Below, piece after piece: positions 52,079-60,812 of a DNA stretch of 64,000 nucleotides. The position numbers and the translations under genes were made by a program. Position 1 is the first letter of the stretch; every line of letters begins with the position of its first letter. The notes beneath the pieces were generated by a model. The model saw only the letters and a program-made list of their open reading frames with translations. It did not search any database and had not been told where the DNA came from. The stretch covers positions 2,359,693 through 2,423,692 of the forward strand of contig NZ_SDHX01000001.1 in the NCBI RefSeq assembly GCF_004118375.1. The letters are read 5' to 3'. The stretch is from Oleiharenicola lentus. Its GTDB lineage: Bacteria; Verrucomicrobiota; Verrucomicrobiia; Opitutales; Opitutaceae.

Positions 52079-53659
52079 TCAGCCTGAAATCAGGCTCTCG
52101 CCGGTCATCTCCGCCGGCTTAGGCAGGCCCATGAGGTGGAGCACGGTCGGCGCGATGTCGGCGAGACGGCCGCCGCTGCGCATCTTGGTCTTCCCGGCGG
52201 CAAGCCCCTCGCCCACCGCAAACACCTCGACGAGATTCAGCGTGTGCGCGGTGTGCGGGCCGTTGACGGTCGGATCCCACATCTGTTCGGCGTTGCCGTG
52301 GTCGGCACAGACGACCGCCTTGCCGTTCTTCGTCGCAAGGGCGGCGAGCAGTTCGCCCACCCCGGCATCGGTGGCCTCGACGGCCTTGATGGTCGCGGGC
52401 AGCGAACCGGAGTGACCGACCATGTCGGGATTGGCGTAGTTGACGACGATCAGGCCGTATTTGCCGGAGAGAATCGCCTCCTTGGCGAACTTCGTCACCT
52501 CGGCGGCGGACATTTCCGGTTGCAGGTCGTAGGTCGGCACCTTGGGACTCGCCGGGCAGGCCCGCTCTTCGCCGGGGAAAGGGTCCTTGCGGTAATTGTT
52601 GAAGAAGAAAGTCACGTGCGGGTTCTTCTCGGTCTCGGCGCAGCGGAACTGCGCGATCCCGGCGGCGGCCACCACCTCGCCGAGAATGTTTTTCAGCTTC
52701 TCGGGCTTCGGCGACACGACGTGCACCGGCAGGCCGGACTCGTATTCGGTCATCGTCGCGTAGTAGAGGTCCAGCTTCGGGCCGCGATCGAAGTCCTTGA
52801 AGCCGTCGAGCACGAAGGCCTTGGTGATCTCCCGCGGGCGGTCGCCGCGATAGTTGTAGAAGAGCACGGCGTCGCTGTTCGCGATGGTGGCGACCGGCTT
52901 GCCCTCGGCTCCAACAATCCACGTCGCGGGCACAAACTCGTCGCCGACCTGGGTCGGGCTCATCGGTTTGTCGTAGTAGGCCTGCACGGCCGCCTCGGCA
53001 CTCGGCGCCTGGGCCGCGGCCTTGCCGACCAGCATGTCGTAGGCCTTTTGCACGCGCTCCCAGCGGTTGTCGCGGTCCATGGCCCAGAAGCGGCCGCAGA
53101 CCGTGGCGATCCGGCCCACGCCGATGGCCTTCATCTGGGCTTCCACCTGCTTGATGTAGCCGAGTCCGCTCGACGGCGGCGTGTCGCGACCGTCGGTGAA
53201 GGCATGCAGGTAAACCTGCGTGAGGCCGTCTTCCTTGGCCTGGCGGAGGATGCCGTAGAGATGCTCCAGCATGCCGTGGACGCCGGCATCGGACACGATG
53301 CCGAACAGGTGCAGCTTGCCGCCACCCGACTTGACGCGGGCAACGAGATTTTTCCATACTGCGTTCGTGGCGAGACGCTTTTCGGAAAAAAGCTTGTTCA
53401 GACGGACGAGTTCCTGGTCCACGATGCGACCGGCGCCGATGTTTTCGTGGCCGACCTCGCTGTTGCCCATCACCCCGTCGGGCAGACCGACATCGAGTCC
53501 CGAGGCCCGCACCAGGGCATGCGGGTATTGGGCATGGAGCGCGTCGTCGCAGGCCTTCTTGGCCAGGGCCACGGCGTTGGTGACATCCTGCTTGGGATCG
53601 GGATTCTTGCCCCAGCCATCACGGATGACCAGGAGGACGGGCGGACGGGCTGAACTCAT
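52079..53659 (-). CDS. gpmI: 2,3-bisphosphoglycerate-independent phosphoglycerate mutase
   Basis: This 526-residue enzyme interconverts 3- and 2-phosphoglycerate in glycolysis. The first metal site is in LLVIRDGWGKN, the catalytic serine in VMGNSEVGHENIGAG, and the second metal site in VVCADHGNAEQM, all typical of the alkaline-phosphatase superfamily mutases. The phosphatase-like and transferase domains alternate as expected (transferase part about 85-310 with HAFTDGRDTPPSSG). The length fits the family. It is divergent from the small orphan gene at 53769. Confidence 0.95.
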   Translation of the reverse strand: MSSARPPVLLVIRDGWGKNPDPKQDVTNAVALAKKACDDALHAQYPHALVRASGLDVGLPDGVMGNSEVGHENIGAGRIVDQELVRLNKLFSEKRLATNAVWKNLVARVKSGGGKLHLFGIVSDAGVHGMLEHLYGILRQAKEDGLTQVYLHAFTDGRDTPPSSGLGYIKQVEAQMKAIGVGRIATVCGRFWAMDRDNRWERVQKAYDMLVGKAAAQAPSAEAAVQAYYDKPMSPTQVGDEFVPATWIVGAEGKPVATIANSDAVLFYNYRGDRPREITKAFVLDGFKDFDRGPKLDLYYATMTEYESGLPVHVVSPKPEKLKNILGEVVAAAGIAQFRCAETEKNPHVTFFFNNYRKDPFPGEERACPASPKVPTYDLQPEMSAAEVTKFAKEAILSGKYGLIVVNYANPDMVGHSGSLPATIKAVEATDAGVGELLAALATKNGKAVVCADHGNAEQMWDPTVNGPHTAHTLNLVEVFAVGEGLAAGKTKMRSGGRLADIAPTVLHLMGLPKPAEMTGESLISG

Positions 53660-53768
53660 ATGAATTTGTGACGATTAGGAAAGGCCAGTGAACCATCCAT
53701 GAACCACTAATCCAGAGAAAACCACCTCAGGCCAAAGACGGCACATTTTCTGCAAAAGGGATTTTGCC

Positions 53769-54077
53769 ATGACACTCATCATCCGTGACCAGCTCACCTG
53801 TCCGCCGACGTGGTTCGCCTCCTACCGGGATCTCACCCTCTACTGCGCCGTGATGCTCAAGATGGATATCGTCATCGAGTCCGCCGACGCCGACACCTAT
53901 TACCGATGGATCAAGCCGCGCGGCGGCATGGATTTCGTGGAGGACATCGTGCGCCCCGGCTCGGAACCCGGTGTGCATCTCGACATCGAGCGCCAGTTTC
54001 CCTCCACGATCATCACCGACCGGATTGCGCCGGAAAACGTCCATCGGCTGATTGCGGCCATCCGCTCGGCCGCCTGA
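53769..54077 (+). CDS. small hypothetical protein
   Basis: This 102-residue protein reads MTLIIRDQLTCPPTWFASYR at the start and ends RIAPENVHRLIAAIRSAA. It has no membrane segment and no motif I recognise, though the balanced composition, a plausible AAGGG ribosome site about 10 bases upstream and separation from the kinase gene (convergent, stop 8 bases away) support real coding. Function unknown. Confidence 0.6.
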   Translation: MTLIIRDQLTCPPTWFASYRDLTLYCAVMLKMDIVIESADADTYYRWIKPRGGMDFVEDIVRPGSEPGVHLDIERQFPSTIITDRIAPENVHRLIAAIRSAA

Positions 54078-54084
54078 GCCCTGA

Positions 54085-57000
54085 TCAGCCGGCGGGCAAC
54101 AATTCGCGCAAGACGCGGGCCACTTCGCCCACCTCATAGGGTTTGGCCATGACGGCGCTGAAGCCGTGCTGCCGGTAGTTGGCCAGCACGGGATCGCTTG
54201 AGTAACCGCTGGAGACAACCGCCTTCACCTGCGGGTCCAGTTCCCGCAGCTTGCCCAGGGCAGCCAGCCCGCCCATGCCGCCCGGGACGGTCAGATCAGT
54301 GATCACCAGGTCGTAGGCCCGGCCTGTCTGCAGGGCCGACTGGTATTTGGCGACCGCCTCCGCCCCGTCCGCGGCGCAATCCACCTTCAGACCGAACCGC
54401 TCGAGCAAGGAGGTGGCCATGTCGCGGATGATCTGTTCGTCGTCCATGAACAACACGCGCCCGGCAAACTGATGGGTCTTCGTGGTGGCCCAGGGGGTGT
54501 TCGTGTCCGGCTTGGCCACCGCGCAGTTGAGCGCCGGCAGCCAGAAGCGGAAGGTTGTGCCCTGGCCGACCTGGGACTCCACCTCAATGTGGCCGCGATG
54601 CTTGCGGATGATCGAATACACGGCCGCCAAACCCAGCCCGGTACCGGTTTGCTTTGTGGTGAAATAGGGATCGAAGATGCGCGAAAGATTCTCCGGATTG
54701 ATGCCGGCACCGCTGTCGGAGATGGCGATCTGGATATAATCCCCGGCAGCCAGGCCGGGGTGGGCCAGGTGCGCCTGCGGGTCGTTGCGTGCCGAGATTC
54801 TCAGGCTGCCGCCCTTGGGCATGGCCTGCACCGAGTTGATGACGAGATTCTGCACCACGCGACCGATCTGCCCCTTGTCGGCATCGGCGGCCCAGAGGTC
54901 GGGGGCGAGGTCGTAACTGGCCTTGATGGATGAGCCGTGCAGGGCGAATCCAGCCATCTCCCGCACCACGGTTTCGAGCTGAATGGCCGCGCGAACCGGA
55001 TCGCCGCCCTTGGCAAAAGTCAGGAGCTGCTGCGTGAGATCGCGCGCGCGCAGAGCCGCCTTTTCCGCCGATCGCAGGCTCGCCATGGCCGGACTGCCGG
55101 GCGCGATATCCAGCTGGGCCAGGGCCAGGTTGCCCATGACCGCGGTGAGGATATTGTTGAAATCATGGGCGATGCCCCCGGCGAGCACACCCACCGATTC
55201 GAGCCGGGTGGCGCGGATGAGTTCCTGCTCGAGGCGGTCCTGTTCCGTAACGTCGCGCATCACCAACACCGTGCCGGTGACCTGGCTGTCGGCTGAACGG
55301 ATCGGCGCGCAGCAGCCCTCGATCAGGCGACGGCGACCATCCGCCCCGACCAGGCGGGTCTGCCCGGGTAGGTCGGCGATCAGGTCGCCCTGCGCCACCC
55401 GGGCGATCGGGAGCAATACTCGCGCACCGTCGCGGACATTCTCCAGGGTGCATACCTCCTGCACCGGACGCCCCACGCAATCCGTCCCGGCGCGTCCGAC
55501 GAGGTTGAGCGCCGCCGGATTGGCAAACTGGACAACCCCGGCACCGTCGGTCGTGAATACCGCCTCGTTCATCGCCCGCAAGGTGACCGCAAGCCGCTCC
55601 TTCTCATTGGCCAGCGCCGCTTCGGCGCCGCGTTGGGCCGTGATGTCCACCGCCACCCCCACCAGCGAAAAGCGGTTAACGTCCAGTTTCCTGATGGTCA
55701 CATTCTCGCGGATCCACACCGCTGCTCCATCCGGCTGGATGATGTGAAACACCTGCTCATAGCCGGGCAGGCCCTGCTCCAGCGCCTGCCGGCACCGCGC
55801 ATTCATCTCCTGCCACTCGGGAATGGTGAACTCCCGCCAGAGCCCGCGAGCCGAGGCAGGCCGCCCGGAGCCGTAAAGCCGATCGCCCAACAGCGAGGGT
55901 TGGATGTTGAATTCCCACTTCCAGCTGTCCTTTTCCAGCATGGTTGTGGCTTCCCAGAGCAGACAGTCCGCGCGGGTCAGAATCTCGAGCAGTCGTTGCT
56001 CGCTCGCTTGCAGGGCGAGTTCGGAGGTCCGCTGCGCCGTGATGTCCACCGCCACCCCCACCAGCCAAAACCGATTCTCGCCCAGCCGGTTCACGGTCAC
56101 GTTTTCGCTGATCCACGTGGTGGCACCTTCACGGCTGACGAAACGGAAAACCTGATCGTAGCCGAGTGAACCGCCCAGAATCGCGTCCCGGCAACGCCGG
56201 TCCATTTCCGGTCTCTCCGGAACCCGCTCCACCGGCCACATGGAAGCACCGGCCAGCGGCTCCGGTGCACCGGTGAGCCGCTGATAAAACAGCGAAGGCT
56301 GGATGGTATGTTCCCACTGCCAGCCGTCAGGCAGCAGGGAGACAGTGGATTCCCAGAGAAGGCAGTTGGCGCGCCCCAGAAGCTCGCTCAGTCGTTTCTC
56401 GCTGGCTTGCCGGGCCTGTTGCAATTCCCGTTGGGCGGTGATGTTGGCGATTATGCCGGTCAGCTCCCAATGATCCGGTCCCAGCGACTTGATGCTGACG
56501 TTTTCCTGCAGCCAGATGTCGCCTGCAGGATGCAGGCAATGGAAGACCTGCTCGTAGGCGGTCCGACCCTCCAGCATGGCCCGCCGCGAGCGGTCACGCA
56601 TCTCCCAAAACTCCGGCACCTGTTCTGGTGTCCAGGCAAAATGACACTCGCCGACGGGCTCCGTGCCGAAGATGCGCCGGTAGAGTTGCGAACGCGGGGT
56701 GAAGACCTGCCAGTTAAAATCGTCCGGGCCCATTCTGCGGCACTGCCCCTGCCAGATCATGCAGTCGGCCCCGTCCAACAACACCGCGAGCTGCACCTCG
56801 CTGGCCCGGTGGGCCTCCTCGGCCCGCCGCTGGGCGGTGATGTCGGTGATCACACCCGCCATGCGGAATCGGTTCACGCCATCCCGCTGGATGGAGACGG
56901 TCTCCCGCAGCCAGATGTCCCCGGATGTGCGCACCACGCGAAATTCCTGGGTGTAGCCGGGTGCGCCAGCCTTGAGGGCCGCCAGGGTTCGCGTGACCAT

Positions 57001-58515
57001 GTCCGGATATTCCGGGATCTGCAGTTCCGACCAGTGCAGCTGCAACGGAGCATCTCCGGTTTCGCCAAATATCCGGCGGTAAAGCGCGGAAGGAGGGATG
57101 TATTGGTCCCAGGTCAGCGTGTCGTCGGCCTGGAGGAGCACCGATGCCTCCCACAGCATGCACTCGGCGACATTCAGGAGATTGCCCAGACGTTCCTGGC
57201 TGCTGCGCCAGGCCTCTTCCACGCGGTGCCGGTCGCTGATGTCGGTGATGATGCCGACCAGTTCCCACTCGTTGGGGCCCGCTGGCGATATGGTGACCGT
57301 TTCGGTGAGCCAGATCGGGCGATCACTCCGGGGCACGTGAAACACCTGCTCGTAACCGGGTGCGGATTCGGTGATGGCGCGATAGGAGCGGGCCTCCATC
57401 TCCTGAACTTCCGGCACGCCCATCTCGCCCCACGAAAAGCCCCGGTCCCCGTCGGGATCGTGGCCGAAAATCTTTCGGAAGAGCTGCGAGGCAGGCACGA
57501 ACAGTTTCCAGTCAAGCCGGCCATCCGGCTGGCGCTGGATCCGGCCCTGCCAGATCATCGAGTCGGCGCGCTCCAACAAGTGGGCCAGCGTCGTCTCGGT
57601 GCGCTTCTGCGCGACCTCCGCCTCGATCTGCGGTGTGATGTCGGTGACGACGCCAACAAGACTCCAGGTCCCGGTTTTCTCAGGCGTGATGGAGACCCGC
57701 TCGTGCAGATGGAAGGTCGCACCCGCAGGCGTGACGACGCGGAAAACCTGCTCGTAACCCGGGGCATTGCCGTGAATCGCCCGGCTGCTGTGCGCATCCA
57801 TCTTCGCCTGATCCGGCATGGCCAGGCCATCCCAGAAACCCCGCTCAGGATTGAACTGCCGGTGCGCCCCAAAGAGGCGCTCGGACAGCCGGGAGCGTGG
57901 CACATCGAAATGCGGCCAGAGCAACTTGCCTTTCTCTTCGGTCACCATGGCCCGCCACAGCATGCATTGGGCGTTGGCGAGGATGCGCTCCAGGCCCTGC
58001 TCACTCTGCCGCCTGGCCATCTCCGCCTCGCGCTGCGCGGTCAGATCCGTGATCAGGCCCACCAGACGGTAGTGATCCAGCCCGAGGCGGGTAATGGAGA
58101 CGGTCTCCTGGAGCCAGTAGGTCCGTCCGTCCCGAATCGCCTTGAACTCCTGTTGATAGCCGGCGTGCCCGCGCTGCAAGGCCTCCCGCGCGCGCAGGTC
58201 CATCTGCTCCCGGGTGTCGATTTGGAACTGATCCCAGAAATTGGCCGGACCGACGGTGAGTTCGGGCCCGAACAGTTGCCGGCAAAACGCCGACGGATGC
58301 AGCTTGATTTGCCAGGTCCAATCGTCGGTCTCGACCTGCACATCCGCTTCCCAGAGCGCACACTGGGCCTGTTCGATGAGTTCCGACCTCTGCCGGACCC
58401 GCTGTTCCGCCTCGGTTTCCGCCCGCCGCCGCTGCCGGCGATGCAGCCACCAAGCCGCACCGGCCACGACCAAGGCTGTGGTAGCCATGGACAGAACTGT
58501 CGCGACGGAGAACAT
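54085..58515 (-). CDS. hybrid histidine kinase with seven tandem PAS-like repeats
   Basis: This 1476-residue kinase has an N-terminal membrane helix (about 3-23) and then seven repeats of about 133 residues in 45-963. Each has a C-x-[LI]-W signature (Cys at 52, 184, 452, 585, 718 and 851; Ser 319 in the third), a W-rich strand, an S..xR.LFG-like turn, and a PAC-like end with GYEQVF, IWLxExVSI and LVGVxTDITAQ. A canonical PAS follows (about 970-1090). The HisKA domain has the phospho-accepting His 1117 in AGGIAHDFNNIL, then an ATPase with DSGAGI and GTGLGL, and a receiver with Asp 1407. The stop is 8 bases from the convergent gene. The ATG at 58515 gives a clean membrane anchor. Signal and target unknown. 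Confidence 0.9.
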   Translation of the reverse strand: MFSVATVLSMATTALVVAGAAWWLHRRQRRRAETEAEQRVRQRSELIEQAQCALWEADVQVETDDWTWQIKLHPSAFCRQLFGPELTVGPANFWDQFQIDTREQMDLRAREALQRGHAGYQQEFKAIRDGRTYWLQETVSITRLGLDHYRLVGLITDLTAQREAEMARRQSEQGLERILANAQCMLWRAMVTEEKGKLLWPHFDVPRSRLSERLFGAHRQFNPERGFWDGLAMPDQAKMDAHSSRAIHGNAPGYEQVFRVVTPAGATFHLHERVSITPEKTGTWSLVGVVTDITPQIEAEVAQKRTETTLAHLLERADSMIWQGRIQRQPDGRLDWKLFVPASQLFRKIFGHDPDGDRGFSWGEMGVPEVQEMEARSYRAITESAPGYEQVFHVPRSDRPIWLTETVTISPAGPNEWELVGIITDISDRHRVEEAWRSSQERLGNLLNVAECMLWEASVLLQADDTLTWDQYIPPSALYRRIFGETGDAPLQLHWSELQIPEYPDMVTRTLAALKAGAPGYTQEFRVVRTSGDIWLRETVSIQRDGVNRFRMAGVITDITAQRRAEEAHRASEVQLAVLLDGADCMIWQGQCRRMGPDDFNWQVFTPRSQLYRRIFGTEPVGECHFAWTPEQVPEFWEMRDRSRRAMLEGRTAYEQVFHCLHPAGDIWLQENVSIKSLGPDHWELTGIIANITAQRELQQARQASEKRLSELLGRANCLLWESTVSLLPDGWQWEHTIQPSLFYQRLTGAPEPLAGASMWPVERVPERPEMDRRCRDAILGGSLGYDQVFRFVSREGATTWISENVTVNRLGENRFWLVGVAVDITAQRTSELALQASEQRLLEILTRADCLLWEATTMLEKDSWKWEFNIQPSLLGDRLYGSGRPASARGLWREFTIPEWQEMNARCRQALEQGLPGYEQVFHIIQPDGAAVWIRENVTIRKLDVNRFSLVGVAVDITAQRGAEAALANEKERLAVTLRAMNEAVFTTDGAGVVQFANPAALNLVGRAGTDCVGRPVQEVCTLENVRDGARVLLPIARVAQGDLIADLPGQTRLVGADGRRRLIEGCCAPIRSADSQVTGTVLVMRDVTEQDRLEQELIRATRLESVGVLAGGIAHDFNNILTAVMGNLALAQLDIAPGSPAMASLRSAEKAALRARDLTQQLLTFAKGGDPVRAAIQLETVVREMAGFALHGSSIKASYDLAPDLWAADADKGQIGRVVQNLVINSVQAMPKGGSLRISARNDPQAHLAHPGLAAGDYIQIAISDSGAGINPENLSRIFDPYFTTKQTGTGLGLAAVYSIIRKHRGHIEVESQVGQGTTFRFWLPALNCAVAKPDTNTPWATTKTHQFAGRVLFMDDEQIIRDMATSLLERFGLKVDCAADGAEAVAKYQSALQTGRAYDLVITDLTVPGGMGGLAALGKLRELDPQVKAVVSSGYSSDPVLANYRQHGFSAVMAKPYEVGEVARVLRELLPAG
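55627..58383 (-). repeat. coding repeat: seven tandem PAS-like units in the histidine kinase
   Basis: The seven units occupy residues 45-963. Signature cysteines (one serine) are spaced 132, 135, 133, 133, 133 and 133 residues, so each unit is nearly 400 bases. The units are diverged copies, not exact DNA repeats. Confidence 0.85.
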
Positions 58516-58616
58516 GAGTGGGGTTGGGGCCTGACGCGTCAGCACTTGGTCAGAACACGTCCCGCCCAAACTAGGGACAAAAGCCCCACCCTGCCCAGCC
58601 CAGAGTGCGGACGGGA

Positions 58617-59498
58617 TCAGCGCGCCCCCGGCCCGCTGGCGGCGAGGAAATCCAGCAGCGCCTGGGCGGTCCCGGCCAGCGGCCGGCCCGAGCGATGAAC
58701 CACCCCGACCGACCGGGTCATCCCGGCCAGTGCGCGGCAAACCACCGCTTTATCCCGGTCGCGCCGGGCCATGGCGGGAATGATCGACACCCCGCGCCCC
58801 TCGGCCACGAAGGCCAGCACGGTTTCCAACTGCGCGCTGCGAAAACTCACCTGCGGTGCAAAGCCGTTCAGCCGGCAGAACTGCAACGCCTGTCCCGCAA
58901 GGCAATGGCCCTCCTGCATGAGGATGAACGGCTCCTGCTCCAGGTCGTCGAGGGTCAGTCTCCGCTTGGCCGCCAGCCGGTGCCGCGCCGGCAGGGCCAC
59001 CAGCAGCGGCTCATCGAAAAATTCCCTGGCCTGCAACCCGGCCCGCTCCACCGGAAGACTGAGGAGCGCCAGATCCACCTCCTTGCCCAGCACGGCTGCC
59101 ACCAACCGGTTGGTCGTGTCCTCGTGCACCACGACCTCGATGCCGGGAAACTTCTCGGCAAACGCGCGCAGTCGTGCCGGCAGGAAATAGGGCGCCACGG
59201 TCGGTAGCGCCCCCAGCACGACCCGGCCGCGCACCAACCCGCGCACTTCGCGCACCTTCTCCCGGGCCGCCTCCACTTCCTCCAGGGCCCGTTCCGCATG
59301 GCCGCGAAAGACCTCTCCGGCCGGAGTCAGGGCCACCTCGCGCTTGGTGCGTTCGAACAGCCGCTCGTCCAGCTCCTCCTCCAGCTTTTTGATCTGCTGG
59401 CTGAGCGAAGGTTGCGCCACATGGCACTGCTCGGCCGCACGGCTGAAGTTGCGCGTGCGGGCGACGGCGAGGAAGTAGCGAAGTTGATGCAGCTCCAT
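58617..59498 (-). CDS. oxyR: LysR-type regulator, OxyR
   Basis: This 293-residue regulator has the LysR helix-turn-helix in the first 60 residues (FLAVARTRNFSRAAEQCHVA and QPSLSQQIKKLEEEL). The redox pair of OxyR is conserved at C199 and C208 in GHCLAGQALQFC, the same numbers as in E. coli OxyR, so hydrogen peroxide sensing through a disulfide is expected. It is divergent from hemH, with a palindrome between the two starts. In E. coli, hemH belongs to the OxyR regulon, which agrees with the location. Confidence 0.88.
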   Translation of the reverse strand: MELHQLRYFLAVARTRNFSRAAEQCHVAQPSLSQQIKKLEEELDERLFERTKREVALTPAGEVFRGHAERALEEVEAAREKVREVRGLVRGRVVLGALPTVAPYFLPARLRAFAEKFPGIEVVVHEDTTNRLVAAVLGKEVDLALLSLPVERAGLQAREFFDEPLLVALPARHRLAAKRRLTLDDLEQEPFILMQEGHCLAGQALQFCRLNGFAPQVSFRSAQLETVLAFVAEGRGVSIIPAMARRDRDKAVVCRALAGMTRSVGVVHRSGRPLAGTAQALLDFLAASGPGAR

Positions 59499-59540
59499 AG
59501 ATGGTGCCTATCATCGTAAGCGGAATCCAATATTTCCCGA

Positions 59541-59559
59541 CTATCAAGCGCCTTGATAG
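59541..59559. promoter_or_regulatory. LysR-type palindrome between oxyR and hemH
   Basis: CTATCAAG-CGC-CTTGATAG is a perfect 8-bp inverted repeat containing the T-N11-A and ATC-N9-GAT pattern of LysR-type binding sites. Its centre is 52 bases before the oxyR start and about 177 bases before the hemH start. Confidence 0.65.
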
Positions 59560-59726
59560 GATGCAGCCATGAAGTCCAACGCCCTTGATCGGGAAATTCG
59601 GCCTTGGCCGGCCAGTTCGCTGGCGCCGGTTCAGCCCCGTTGGTTTGCAGCCGCGGCATCGACCGGCCCGTTTCCCCGCTCCGGTTGACTTTGCCCGCCG
59701 TTCCGCCACCTCTCTTGCCCAACACC

Positions 59727-60767
59727 ATGTCCAAGTCCGCCGTCCTGCTGCTCAACCTCGGTTCACCCGATTCGACCTCCGTCCCGGATGTCCGTCGCTA
59801 CCTGGAGGAATTTCTCGGTGATGAACGCGTGATCGACAAGCCGGCCATCGGCTTCCTGCGCTCGCTGCTGGTCAAGCAGATCATCTGCCGCTTCCGCGCG
59901 CCCAAGTCCGCGCACGCCTACGAAAGCATTTGGACGCCCGAGGGTTCGCCGCTGATCCTCACCAGCAAGCAAGTGCAAGCCAAGCTGCAGACGCGCACCA
60001 CCCTGCCGGTTGAACTGGCCATGAACTACGGCAATCCCTCCATCCCCGACGTGTTGCGCCGTCTCGTCAACCAGGGCGTGGACCGCCTGCTCCTCTTCCC
60101 GCAATACCCGCACTACGCCATGTCGAGTTGGGAGACCGTGGTGGTGAAGGTGCAGCGCGAGGCCGCGGTGATCGCGCCCGGTCTGAAGATCGAATGCGTG
60201 CAGCCCTACTACGGCGATGCCGATTACATCGAGGCCCTCGTCGCCAGCGCGAAACCCTACCTCGCCCAGCCGCACGATCACCTGCTTTTCAGCTACCACG
60301 GCATTCCGGTGCGCCACCTGACCAAGGCCGACAGTTCGCACGCGCATTGCCAGGTCGTCCCCGATTGCTGCACCACCTGCTCGCCGGCGCACGCCACCTG
60401 TTACAAGGCCCAAGTCACGCGCACCACGCAGCTTTTCGCGGAGAAAGCGGGCCTCAAACCCGGATCTTGGTCGATCACTTTCCAGTCGCGCCTTGTCGGC
60501 GAACCCTGGCTCTCGCCGTACACCGATCACGCATTTGAGGAAATGCCCGGTCGCGGCATCAAGCGCCTGCTCGTCATCACGCCAGCCTTCGTCACCGACT
60601 GCCTCGAGACCCTTGAGGAAATCCGCGTCGAGGGCGCCGAGGATTACAAGAAGGCCGGCGGTGAGGATTTCACCCACATTCCGTGCCTCAATGACCAGCC
60701 GGTGTGGATCGATTTTCTCGATAAGCGCATCCGGGCTTGGCAGGAAACGGGCGCCGTCTCGGCCTGA
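59727..60767 (+). CDS. hemH: ferrochelatase with cysteine-rich insertion
   Basis: This 346-residue enzyme inserts iron into protoporphyrin in haem synthesis. The catalytic histidine is H191 in LLFSYHGIPVRHL, and the family glutamate is E294 in DCLETLEEI. The usual DPYPC segment is replaced by AHCQVVPDCCTTCSPAHATC, with five cysteines at 208, 214, 215, 218 and 225, probably ligands of a [2Fe-2S] cluster as in a known class of ferrochelatases with internal clusters. The ATG at 59727 (MSKSAVLLLNLGSPDS) is chosen over the in-frame TTG at 59604. The gene is divergent from oxyR and convergent with mpl. Confidence 0.94.
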   Translation: MSKSAVLLLNLGSPDSTSVPDVRRYLEEFLGDERVIDKPAIGFLRSLLVKQIICRFRAPKSAHAYESIWTPEGSPLILTSKQVQAKLQTRTTLPVELAMNYGNPSIPDVLRRLVNQGVDRLLLFPQYPHYAMSSWETVVVKVQREAAVIAPGLKIECVQPYYGDADYIEALVASAKPYLAQPHDHLLFSYHGIPVRHLTKADSSHAHCQVVPDCCTTCSPAHATCYKAQVTRTTQLFAEKAGLKPGSWSITFQSRLVGEPWLSPYTDHAFEEMPGRGIKRLLVITPAFVTDCLETLEEIRVEGAEDYKKAGGEDFTHIPCLNDQPVWIDFLDKRIRAWQETGAVSA

Positions 60768-60812
60768 AGCAGAGCCCAGCCGGAGAACCAGACTCCGTCG
60801 TTTTCGTGGCCC

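Noticed and set aside
59569-59688. 39-residue frame starting MKSNALDREIRPWP between the LysR palindrome and hemH
   Set aside because: No ribosome site and no recognisable feature; proline- and alanine-rich chance frame is more likely.
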